DNA from: an uncultured Chlorobiota bacterium
GTDB lineage: Bacteria; Bacteroidota; Kapaibacteriia; OLB7
Assembly: GCA_946481475.1 (NCBI GenBank)
Contig: CAMLOB010000017.1
Location: forward strand, 1 to 16,166
DNA: 16,166 nt
Reading direction: 5' to 3'
Of the stretch, positions 6,514-13,409 are shown piece after piece (position 1 is the stretch's first letter; each line of letters starts with the position of its first letter). Under the pieces are notes generated by a model. It ran no database searches. It had not been told where the DNA came from and worked only from the letters and a program-made list of their open reading frames with translations. The position numbers were made by a program, and so were the translations under genes.

Positions 6514-6545
6514 CAAAGATGGGGGAAGAGTCGGGTGAAATGCAA
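6514..6545 (-). promoter_or_regulatory. Bacteroidota-type promoter of the AraC gene
   Basis: On the - strand TTG (complement of 6543-6545) is followed after 21 bases by CATCTTTG (complement of 6514-6521), one base off the -7 consensus TAnnTTTG. The implied transcription start lies about 28 bases before the ATG. Confidence 0.45.
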
Positions 6546-6635
6546 GAGAGCCGGGAGAGATTTTATCAGGAAGATTCCTATCCGGTTTGCGTTCGCTACA
6601 TCCGGCATTCGTTGTCGGAAGACCGAAGCTCTGTT

Positions 6636-6684
6636 GGTGTATTCTTTGTGTCCGCCGTGGCGGATTGTGCCTTTGTGGTGAGAC
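6636..6684. repeat. Phrase repeat with TCCGCC-GT-GGCGGA palindrome
   Basis: GGTGTATTCTTTGTG is followed by the palindrome TCCGCCGTGGCGGA (6651-6664) and then TTGTGCCTTTGTGGTG. Related phrases occur at 11690-11723 and 12473-12545, and the palindrome recurs at 10482 and 12511. It lies between the HAD and AraC genes in a 266-base gap that otherwise holds only the AraC promoter. Confidence 0.65.
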
Positions 6685-6746
6685 AACCCACTTCCGGTTA
6701 CCGCACCGCAGAAGAGAACCGCTCCCGAACAGGCGATCCGGAAAAT

Positions 6747-7529
6747 TCAACCATTCCCCAAGCTTTCAACAATCTCCGCCACATCCTCCCACTCCTCCAT
6801 TACCTGATCGGCAGCGGTCTTCTCCTCGGCATACTTGTGCAGGTGTTCGGAACTCCGGTAGAGAATCGCCCGCATCCCCACCCCCTTGGCTCCCCGAATA
6901 TCGGTCCGCTCGATATCGCCGATGTGGAGCGAGGTCTCGACCCTGCCGCCAAGCGGTTCCAGTGCCCGGAGGAATGCCTCGGGATGGGGTTTCGCCACGC
7001 CGGTTTCATCGCTGAAGATGAACTCCCGGAAGTACCGGGCGACGCCGTCCCGCTCCATCAACCGGCGGAGGACCGAGCCGGGAGAGAAAGCGGTGTCGGA
7101 GATCAGCGCAAGAGGAGCCAGCGAGGAGAGATGCTCCAGTCCCTGACGAACGCCGGGAAGGAGCCCCGGCGGATGCTCCAGAATTCCCTCCTCGAAAACC
7201 CGCACGACCCCGGCCATCGATTCGGGCTGAAGGTGGATTCCGAGCTGCCGCAGGATTTCCGCCACCATCTCCTCCGACGTCGGCGTCCTCTTCCGTCCCA
7301 GCCAGTGCCGGTCGAAATACTCCCAGAGACCGGCATAGGCCTTCTCGAACAGCTCTCCGTCCGGCTCACCGTGTTCGGTCCGGATCGCCTCGATCAGCAC
7401 CTCCTTCCGCTGCGCGTTCCGTTCGGGTCCGCCGGAGCTGTCGTAGAGGGTTTGCCAGAAATCTATGGTGATTGTGGAGAAGGGCATCTGTTCGTTGTCG
7501 GTTCGATTGATGATTCCCTCAGAATTCAT
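6747..7529 (-). CDS. HAD-superfamily hydrolase
   Basis: A 260-residue cytoplasmic hydrolase with all four HAD motifs: TIDFWQTLYD (nucleophile D23), ALISDT (S144), GVAKPHPEAF (K180) and HIGDIERTDIRGA (D205, D210). Residues 30-120 form the helical cap. Two residues after the nucleophile, where phosphatases carry the acid/base Asp, this protein has W25. Dehalogenase-like branches also lack Asp there, so phosphatase activity is not assured. The ATG at 7529 overlaps the last codons of the TonB receptor gene by 11 bases, suggesting coupled translation. An internal Met at 7487 would place motif I at residue 9, nearer the family norm, and may be the true start; neither has a strong Shine-Dalgarno site. 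The substrate is unknown. Confidence 0.85.
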   Translation of the reverse strand: MNSEGIINRTDNEQMPFSTITIDFWQTLYDSSGGPERNAQRKEVLIEAIRTEHGEPDGELFEKAYAGLWEYFDRHWLGRKRTPTSEEMVAEILRQLGIHLQPESMAGVVRVFEEGILEHPPGLLPGVRQGLEHLSSLAPLALISDTAFSPGSVLRRLMERDGVARYFREFIFSDETGVAKPHPEAFLRALEPLGGRVETSLHIGDIERTDIRGAKGVGMRAILYRSSEHLHKYAEEKTAADQVMEEWEDVAEIVESLGNG

Positions 7530-10326
7530 ACGCCACCCGTCCCATCACCAGCCGGCCGATCGCAGGGGTGCCCACGAACTCTGCGTGTCGCAGCTCGAAC
7601 GGACTTTCGTCGCTCCCCTCCACCCAGGTCAGCAGGTTCTGTGCGGTGAGCGAGAGGGTGAGTCCCTTCACCCAGGGGAGGTCGTAGCCGGCGTTCAGCG
7701 AGAGGGTGGAATAGCCCGGTACCTCTCCGGCGTAGACGCCGGAACGGACCGGGAATCCGTCGACGTGGCGGAAGAGAAGGGCGGCGTTCAGTCCCAGCCG
7801 CGCGCTCCGCCAGTCGGCGCCGATGTTGAACTTGAACTTCGGCGCGTTCAGCGAGAGATCGGCCACGCTGTCGAGGTTCGGGAAGAAGTTTTTGTCGACG
7901 TATGAGAGATTCCCGCTCAGCGTCAACCCATCCACTACCCCGACCTGCATCCCGATGTCATAACCGTAGAGCGTGATGTCGCCGTAGTTCCGGTAGGTCA
8001 GCAGAACGGCGGTGGAATCGGCCGCCTCGTTCGGCGAGACGGTTCCGAGAGGGAGCCCGGGGTTATCCTTGCTTCCGGCCTCGCCGGCAAGCTGCGGGAC
8101 GAAGAGGGCGGCGAAGACCTGCGCCTGCTCTTCCGATACTCCGTTCTCCACGAAAACATCCACCAGATAATTGGTCAGGGATTCGGCGTTGAAGAAGACG
8201 GTCGGCGTGATCGTCTCCAGCGGTCCCACAAAGTTGTTGTACTGCGAACGGTAGAGATCGACGCTCAGTCCCACCCGGTCGAACAGCACCCCCTGCCAGC
8301 CGAGTTCGATCGTGTTGTTGATCGTCGGCAACACCTGCTCCCGACCGCTGACCCGCTTCCTCGCGAACGAATCGAACGTTCCGGTGTTCGGGTTCAGCAC
8401 CCGGAGTTCGGTCTGAAGCGTCCCCTTCGGCGGAGCCGGAATCGCGTCGACGATCCCCCCGAGCGCCGGGTTCGGCAACAGATTTTTGGCAATTCTCTGG
8501 ATGCTCGTCCAGATCGCCCCGATGTCGTCGGTCTCGATGTAGCGGGAGGGATCGGGGGCAAGGAACGAACGCATCATCGGATCGCCCTCGGCGTCGAACC
8601 GGAAGCTGTAGCCCTCCTTCGGGACGCCGGAGGCACGGACGTTGAACCCGAATCCGCTGTCGACCCGGACGCTCTGGGCGACGATGTCCAGAAACATGTC
8701 GTTGGTCGATGGGGCGGAGTAGGCGCGGTTGTAGGTCAAACGGAACGCACCGAGATCTTCCGGCGTCCAGACGACGGCGGCGCGGGGTGAGATCACCGGA
8801 TCGTCCAGCCTGCTGTGCTTGTCCAGCCGGAGGGCGGCGACAAGGTCGAGCCGGTCCTCCACCAGTTCGGTCTCCGACTGAACGTACAGGCCGATTTCAT
8901 TGAAGCTGTCGTCGTTCTCGTTCCGTCCGGTCACCGTCGAGTCGGTCACCGGGTTCGTCAGGATGACGTCAAGACCGTAGGTCAGCCGTTCCTTTGGACC
9001 GATGGTTGTCGAGTGCTGGGCCTGTGTGACGAAGACGGTGGAGCGGTCGATGATCGGCTGACCGGTCCGGAGCAGATAGGTCTCCCCGGCATCGCTCCGG
9101 TTCAGGAAGGCCTGCACGAACAGCTCCCGCCAGCGGAAGCGGGCCTGATGATACCAGTACTGCCAGTCCTGCGCCTGTGCCGCACCGACTCCGGTGGCAT
9201 CGGTGTTGTTGATCGCCAGGGTCATGCCGGTGGAAAGGACAAGCGACGCTTCGTCGGTCACCAGCCAGTCGATCCGGGCCTCGCCGCCGAGGCGTTCCAT
9301 GGCGGAGTCGCGCAGACCGATCAGGACGCTGTTCGTGTCGAAGCCGGGATCGACCGCCAGACTGTCGGCGATCGCCGTCCGTCGCGCGCTCGCCTCGGCC
9401 GTATCGATATAGCCCCAGTCCTCCCCCCGCATGTACTGACCCGATATCTTGTAGCCGAAGCGGTTCCCGACCGTTCCGGCATGACGAAACAGTCCCTGGA
9501 AGACATCGCGCTCTCCGCCGGCCACCGAGACCCACGTCCCGCTCGAAGAGAGTGGCGAACGGGTGATGATGTGCATCACACCGTTCGATGCGTTCGGTCC
9601 GTAGAGAGCCGATCCCGGTCCCCGCACGATCTCGATCCGCTCGATGTCTTCGTTGACCAGAGGAATAAAGTAATAGCCGTTGTACCGGAGCGAGGGAATG
9701 TTTGCAAAGCGGTTGTCGGTCAGCGAGGTCAGCGTGCCGCTGAAGGCGTTGTTGAAGCCCCGGGCGACCACGGTGTTCTGTGCCAATCCCCCCTGTACTA
9801 CATCCAGCCCCTTCACTCCCCGCACATAGTCGACCGTCGAGATCGCCGTCTTCTCCTCCACTTCCTGTGCGGTGATCACCGAGGTCGAAGCGGGGGCACT
9901 CGTCACTTTCTCCGGTCGGCGCGAGGCGGTCACCACAACGCCGCCGTCGGCGATTCCCTCCTGCGGAAGCCGGACGTTCAGTTCGGTTCGTTCTCCGGCA
10001 CGTATCTCGACCAGCGTATCGCTCACCGTTCCGTAGCCGATCGACGAAATCGTCGCCCGGTACGTCCCGGCCGGAAGTCCCTTGATCAGATATGTCCCGT
10101 CTCCCCGCGCCACTCCTCCCTGCGCATTCCCTCCCCTTCCGGCACGAACCACCTGCACGGTGGCCCCGGGGAGCGGATCATCCGTCTCCGCATCGACGAC
10201 TTTTCCCTCCAGCGAACCGGGTTGGCTCCACAGATGGAGCGGAGAACCGATCAGAAGACACAACAGGAAGAGAGCCGACAGGAGGAACGAAGGAGTCGGC
10301 AGCGAACCGCGCAGATACTGGCGCAT
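7519..10326 (-). CDS. TonB-dependent outer-membrane receptor
   Basis: A 935-residue outer-membrane transporter. Domains in order: signal peptide (about 1-35, ending LWSQ); carboxypeptidase-regulatory-like domain (38-120, GKVVDAETDDPLPGATVQV ... YLIKGLPAGTY); a TonB-box-like VVVTA (130-134); plug domain (about 142-257, DIERIEIVRGPGSALYGPNA); and a 22-strand-type barrel to the C-terminal Phe (GRVAYEF). The start at 10326 was preferred to an ATG at 10464 because it begins directly at a good signal peptide (MRQYLRGSLPTPSFLLSALF) and because a promoter lies at 10390-10420, between the two. No SusD-like gene is adjacent, so polysaccharide uptake is not implied; a siderophore, cobalamin or other chelate is equally possible. 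The HAD gene overlaps its 3' end. Energy would come from the ExbB/ExbD/transducer system. Confidence 0.92.
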   Translation of the reverse strand: MRQYLRGSLPTPSFLLSALFLLCLLIGSPLHLWSQPGSLEGKVVDAETDDPLPGATVQVVRAGRGGNAQGGVARGDGTYLIKGLPAGTYRATISSIGYGTVSDTLVEIRAGERTELNVRLPQEGIADGGVVVTASRRPEKVTSAPASTSVITAQEVEEKTAISTVDYVRGVKGLDVVQGGLAQNTVVARGFNNAFSGTLTSLTDNRFANIPSLRYNGYYFIPLVNEDIERIEIVRGPGSALYGPNASNGVMHIITRSPLSSSGTWVSVAGGERDVFQGLFRHAGTVGNRFGYKISGQYMRGEDWGYIDTAEASARRTAIADSLAVDPGFDTNSVLIGLRDSAMERLGGEARIDWLVTDEASLVLSTGMTLAINNTDATGVGAAQAQDWQYWYHQARFRWRELFVQAFLNRSDAGETYLLRTGQPIIDRSTVFVTQAQHSTTIGPKERLTYGLDVILTNPVTDSTVTGRNENDDSFNEIGLYVQSETELVEDRLDLVAALRLDKHSRLDDPVISPRAAVVWTPEDLGAFRLTYNRAYSAPSTNDMFLDIVAQSVRVDSGFGFNVRASGVPKEGYSFRFDAEGDPMMRSFLAPDPSRYIETDDIGAIWTSIQRIAKNLLPNPALGGIVDAIPAPPKGTLQTELRVLNPNTGTFDSFARKRVSGREQVLPTINNTIELGWQGVLFDRVGLSVDLYRSQYNNFVGPLETITPTVFFNAESLTNYLVDVFVENGVSEEQAQVFAALFVPQLAGEAGSKDNPGLPLGTVSPNEAADSTAVLLTYRNYGDITLYGYDIGMQVGVVDGLTLSGNLSYVDKNFFPNLDSVADLSLNAPKFKFNIGADWRSARLGLNAALLFRHVDGFPVRSGVYAGEVPGYSTLSLNAGYDLPWVKGLTLSLTAQNLLTWVEGSDESPFELRHAEFVGTPAIGRLVMGRVAYEF

Positions 10327-10356
10327 AGACTGAATATTTCGCGTATGATATGTGTG

Positions 10357-10369
10357 AGACGAAACGTCT
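10357..10369 (-). other. Small hairpin in the receptor leader
   Basis: On the - strand AGACG-TTT-CGTCT forms a perfect 5-bp stem with a 3-base loop, about 30 bases upstream of the receptor ATG and downstream of the proposed promoter. It could affect mRNA stability or be an operator; function is unknown. Confidence 0.4.
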
Positions 10370-10389
10370 GACCTTGAGATTTGCACCGC

Positions 10390-10420
10390 CGAACTTACAG
10401 AAGAACGGTATGACGGCAAA
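10390..10420 (-). promoter_or_regulatory. Bacteroidota-type promoter of the TonB receptor gene
   Basis: On the - strand TTTG (complement of 10417-10420) is followed after exactly 19 bases by TAAGTTCG (complement of 10390-10397), one base off TAnnTTTG. The implied leader is about 57 bases. This supports the receptor start at 10326. Confidence 0.5.
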
Positions 10421-10481
10421 GAAGAGGAACGGAATCCCCCCGATCCCGGTTCAAGGAGACACATCTCTCCCCTTTATTGAA

Positions 10482-10495
10482 TCCGCCACGGCGGA
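10482..10495. repeat. TCCGCC-AC-GGCGGA palindrome
   Basis: A 6-bp perfect stem with a 2-base spacer, in the divergent region between the receptor and the type III PKS. The following TGTTGAACTTTTCATTTGATCG, up to the PKS start, resembles the GCATTTTGACTTTT words before exbB. Confidence 0.6.
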
Positions 10496-10520
10496 GCATG
10501 TTGAACTTTTCATTTGATCG

Positions 10521-11618
10521 ATGTCGACAATTGCCGCCACCGGAACCGCCGTCCCCGAGCATGTTCTCGATCAGGGCAGAGTAAGAGAGTTTGCACGTGA
10601 TCTGTTCGGCGGCGTCGTTCCGAACATCGACCGGCTGATCTCCGCCTACGACAACGCGCAGATCGAACGGCGACATTTCTGCGTCCCGCTGGAGTGGTTC
10701 GCCGAAGAACATTCCTTCAGGGAGAAGAACGACCTCTATATCGTCAACGCCATCGACCTTTCAAAGAGGGCGATCGACGCCTGTCTGCAGAAGGCCGGAT
10801 GTTCGCTTGAGGAGATCGACTATCTCCTCTTCGTCTCCACCACCGGACTGGCCACGCCGAGCATCGACGCCCGGCTGATCGAGGATCTTCCGTTTCGGCG
10901 TGACGTGAAACGGCTGCCGATCTGGGGGCTTGGTTGTGCCGGAGGGGCGGCATCCCTTTCGCGGGGAATGGAGATCGCCCGAGCCGTCCCGACCGCACGG
11001 ATTCTGATCGTGGTCGTGGAGCTGTGCGGATTGACCTTCATGCGGAACGATTTCTCCAAGGCAAACCTGATCGCCTCGGCCCTCTTCGGCGACGGAGCGG
11101 CGGCGGTATTGATTGAGGGAAACGAGGTGGAGAAGCGGGGGGAACATCTGCCGGAACTGACCGCCTCACAAACCCGCACCCTCCCCCACTCCCTTGATGT
11201 GATGGGATGGGATATATCGGAGAACGGATTCGGCATCACGATCTCCCGGGACATCCCGGCAATCGTTCACACCTTTATGAAGGAATCGATCGAGGGACTT
11301 CTGGCGGCGAATGACCTCGGCATCGAAGAGATCAAACACTACATCACCCATCCCGGCGGGGCGAAGGTGCTGGAGGCCTATCAGGAATCGCTGAAGCAGC
11401 CGAGGGAGAAGTTCCGGCATACGTGGGAGGCGCTACGGGATTTCGGAAACATGTCGGCAAGTTCGGTCCTGTTTGTGCTGGAGCGGTTTATGGAGGAGAT
11501 CGGGAAGAGGAGATCGGAGATAACTGATCCTCCGGCGGAGTATGGTCTGATCGGCGCGCTCGGTCCCGGCTTCTCCTCGGAACTTCTGCTGGTCCGGTGG
11601 GGTAGTCCCGGAGTGTGA
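10521..11618 (+). CDS. Type III polyketide synthase (chalcone-synthase family)
   Basis: A 365-residue cytoplasmic enzyme of normal length for bacterial type III PKS. It condenses an acyl-CoA starter with malonyl-CoA units on one active-site cysteine to give pyrones, resorcinols or similar aromatics. The catalytic triad is visible: C139 in LGCAGGAASL, H277 in THPGGAKVLEA and N310 in FGNMSASSVLFVL. The family segments LFVSTTGLATPSIDARL, FGDGAAAVLI and GFGITISRDIP are intact. It stands alone: no isoprenylcysteine methyltransferase, oxidoreductase or acyl carrier gene flanks it. It is divergent from the TonB receptor, and a MarR regulator follows after 291 bases on the same strand, a possible controller. 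There is no Shine-Dalgarno site. Long-chain alkylpyrone or alkylresorcinol formation is a reasonable guess, but starter choice cannot be read from the sequence. Confidence 0.9.
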   Translation: MSTIAATGTAVPEHVLDQGRVREFARDLFGGVVPNIDRLISAYDNAQIERRHFCVPLEWFAEEHSFREKNDLYIVNAIDLSKRAIDACLQKAGCSLEEIDYLLFVSTTGLATPSIDARLIEDLPFRRDVKRLPIWGLGCAGGAASLSRGMEIARAVPTARILIVVVELCGLTFMRNDFSKANLIASALFGDGAAAVLIEGNEVEKRGEHLPELTASQTRTLPHSLDVMGWDISENGFGITISRDIPAIVHTFMKESIEGLLAANDLGIEEIKHYITHPGGAKVLEAYQESLKQPREKFRHTWEALRDFGNMSASSVLFVLERFMEEIGKRRSEITDPPAEYGLIGALGPGFSSELLLVRWGSPGV

Positions 11619-11629
11619 AGCGAGGACGT

Positions 11630-11666
11630 CGGGAATTCCCGGCACACCGCTTTATGTCTTGCGGTG
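11630..11666 (+). other. Stem-loops after the type III PKS gene
   Basis: CGGGAATTCCCG (11630-11641) is a perfect palindrome; CACCGC (11645-11650) pairs with GCGGTG (11661-11666) across a 10-base loop. There is no T-run, so these could protect the mRNA end rather than act as an intrinsic terminator. Confidence 0.4.
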
Positions 11667-11689
11667 GACGGATCCGATGGTATTTCAAC

Positions 11690-11723
11690 ACAAAGGCACC
11701 AAGAGCACGAAGAAAGCACAAAG
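11690..11723. repeat. Phrase repeat (CACCAAGAGCACGAAGAAAG)
   Basis: ACAAAGGCACCAAGAGCACG continues into AAGAAAGCACAAAG. Read on the other strand this is CTTTGTGC ... CTCTTGGTGCCTTTGT, the same vocabulary as the repeats at 12473-12500 and 6636-6684. It lies in the 291-base gap between the PKS and MarR genes. Confidence 0.55.
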
Positions 11724-11810
11724 TTCGGGTCCGGAGGAGGGGGACAAGTGTTCTTTTCCGTTCCGGATTTCGTGACGCTTCGATTCTCTATATTGGCGGA
11801 AAGTATGCCG

Positions 11811-11952
11811 GCAATCGTCCAACACCTCACTTATAGCAGAATAGTCCGCATCGACCGATCCCGGAACACTTGAGGGTGCGGGGTTTCAGCAATCATCAAC
11901 TATCTCCTTATGGCAAAACAGCCCGTATCGACTGATCCCGGAACACTTGAGG
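11811..11952 (+). repeat. Tandem duplication of the marR 5' end
   Basis: Bases 11811-11875 are repeated at 11889-11952, the second copy containing the marR leader and first 14 codons. In the 45 bases 11831-11875 against 11908-11952 there are six differences, all transitions. In the upstream copy the start codon is ATA and the fourth codon is TAG, so it cannot encode the protein. Confidence 0.88.
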
Positions 11953-12383
11953 ATACCTTGTACTATACCGTCCACCGCATGGCCCGGCTTCTGCGTTACG
12001 GGTTCCTCCGTTTTTTCACCCACCTGGGTCTGGACATCACACCGGAACAGTGGTTCCTTCTCCACCGGCTCTGGGAGAGGGACGGCCGTCCGCAATTCGA
12101 GCTGGTCGATCCGACAATCGACGACCGGCCGAATATCACCCGGCTGATCGACTCGCTGGAGAAGCGGGGACTGGTGGAGAGGCAGACCGATCCGGACGAC
12201 CGACGCCGGTTCCTGATCTCACTGACTCCGGAGGCGGTCAGGCTGCTGAAGGAGATCATGCCGAAGGTGATCGCCGAACGAGAACGGGTCTTCGGCTCGA
12301 TCAGCGAGGGAGATCGTCGGGCGCTCAGCCGCGTTCTGAAGAAGTTTGAACGGCAGATAGAAGAGGATTTCGGAGGGGATTGA
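11910..12383 (+). CDS. MarR-family transcriptional regulator
   Basis: A 157-residue winged-helix repressor-type protein. It has an N-terminal dimerisation helix (about 12-40), the helix-turn-helix core from ITPEQWFLLHRLWERDG (43-59) through the recognition helix around NITRLIDSLEKRGLVER (75-91), and the wing DPDDRRRFLISLT (94-106). The C-terminal dimerisation helix extends to about 152. All are standard for MarR. These proteins usually repress neighbouring genes and release DNA on binding small aromatic or oxidant ligands. The nearest candidate targets are its own promoter and the type III PKS upstream. The start at 11910 lies in the downstream copy of a tandem duplication; no Shine-Dalgarno site is present. 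Ligand unknown. Confidence 0.88.
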   Translation: MAKQPVSTDPGTLEDTLYYTVHRMARLLRYGFLRFFTHLGLDITPEQWFLLHRLWERDGRPQFELVDPTIDDRPNITRLIDSLEKRGLVERQTDPDDRRRFLISLTPEAVRLLKEIMPKVIAERERVFGSISEGDRRALSRVLKKFERQIEEDFGGD

Positions 12384-12472
12384 CCGGGGCCGTCCGATAC
12401 CCGTGACAAAGGGAGTACCGGATGATACTGTTATAGAGCCGATGCGTGAAGTATGATGGAGAAGAAAATGCC

Positions 12473-12545
12473 CCTTGGTGATTCTTTGTGCTCTTGGTGT
12501 CCGCACGCCATCCGCCAGGGCGGACATCGAAGACCGCGGCGGATG
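12473..12545. repeat. Phrase repeat with TCCGCC-AG-GGCGGA palindrome
   Basis: CCTTGGTGATTCTTTGTGCT then CTTGGTGTCCGC is followed by TCCGCCAGGGCGGA (12511-12524). A further GGCGGATG (12538-12545) can pair with CATCCGCC (12509-12516) as an alternative stem. It occupies the middle of the 278-base gap between marR and the endonuclease gene; I see no gene there. Confidence 0.65.
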
Positions 12546-12661
12546 ATGGTTATTCTTTCACGGGAAACATCGCTTGAAACGCTATACGTTCATCCCATCT
12601 GAACTGCTGCCTCTATAACTACAGTGGAAACAGATAACCTTGTATCGAACTTCCGAACGAC

Positions 12662-13345
12662 ATGCTCTGTTTTCCCCCTATGCAAGAACCATTCGACATC
12701 GACAAAGCGTTCGACCTGATTCGCGATGCGGTGGAACCCTATCCGAAGGCGGCCCTCTTCGAGCTGTATGATGAGGGGTTTACGACGCCGTTCCAGATAC
12801 TGGTCGCCTGCATCATTTCCATTCGGACGTATGACGAGACGACGCTCCCCTGTTCGCGCCGCCTGTTTGCCGGGGCCGACACGCCCGCGAAGATGCTTGC
12901 GCTAAGCAGCGAGGAGATCGCCGGACTGATCCGCGAGGCGACGTTTGCGCCGAGGAAGGGAGAGCAGATTCGGGAGATCGCCCGACGGATCGTGGAAGAG
13001 TATGGAGGAGAGATGCCGTGCGATGAAGACGCGATCCTCTCGTTCAAAGGCGTCGGACCGAAGTGCGCCAACCTTGTGCTGGGGATCGCCTGCGACACCC
13101 CGAAGATCGGCGTGGATATTCACGTCCACCGGGTGACCAACCGATGGGGCTACGTTGCAAGCGGAACACCGGAAGGGACGATGGCGAAACTGGAGGAAAA
13201 ACTTCCGGAGCAGTACCGGGTGGAGATCAATCGGCTGCTGGTCCCTTTCGGCAAACATATCTGTACCGGACGAAGACCGAAATGTCCGACCTGTCCGTTG
13301 CGGGAGATGTGCCCGAAGATCGGAGTGGATGAAGTCGCGGCATAG
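12662..13345 (+). CDS. nth: Endonuclease III family DNA glycosylase/AP lyase
   Basis: A 227-residue base-excision repair enzyme that removes oxidised pyrimidines and cuts abasic sites. The helix-hairpin-helix motif is LSFKGVGPKCANLVLG, with the catalytic lysine K134. The catalytic aspartate is D152 in GVDIHVHRVTNRWGYV. The C-terminal [4Fe-4S] motif is complete with the family spacing C201-X6-C208-X2-C211-X5-C217. The usual ILSxRTKDE segment appears as IISIRTYDETT, followed by an unusual LPCSRRLF. The start is uncertain: M7 (base 12680) is as good as 12662, and neither has a Shine-Dalgarno site. It is separated from marR by repeats and converges with the lipoprotein gene downstream. No special link to its neighbours is seen. 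Confidence 0.9.
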   Translation: MLCFPPMQEPFDIDKAFDLIRDAVEPYPKAALFELYDEGFTTPFQILVACIISIRTYDETTLPCSRRLFAGADTPAKMLALSSEEIAGLIREATFAPRKGEQIREIARRIVEEYGGEMPCDEDAILSFKGVGPKCANLVLGIACDTPKIGVDIHVHRVTNRWGYVASGTPEGTMAKLEEKLPEQYRVEINRLLVPFGKHICTGRRPKCPTCPLREMCPKIGVDEVAA

Positions 13346-13409
13346 CGCAGAGAAGAGAGTCCGGCAACCCACTCTCCGTAGCGAGACGCAATGGAGGCAC
13401 ACGACCGTC

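Noticed and set aside
6315..7649. Open frame of 444 codons on the + strand opposite the AraC and HAD genes
   Set aside because: It crosses two well-supported genes and an intergenic repeat, with no domain or ribosome binding site.
8815..10371. Long open frame (over 500 codons) on the + strand opposite the TonB receptor gene
   Set aside because: It lies entirely antisense to a clear receptor, has no recognisable domain and is explained by the high GC content of the coding strand.
10327..10464. N-terminal extension of the TonB receptor to an ATG at 10464
   Set aside because: The added 46 residues precede a normal signal peptide and would overlie the proposed promoter.
10482..10495. TCCGCC palindrome as a specific operator of the PKS gene
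   Set aside because: The same palindrome occurs in two unrelated gaps of the window, so a gene-specific role is unlikely.
13354..13377. GAGAGT/ACTCTC stem after nth as a terminator
   Set aside because: Only a 6-bp stem with a 10-base loop and no T-run on either strand.
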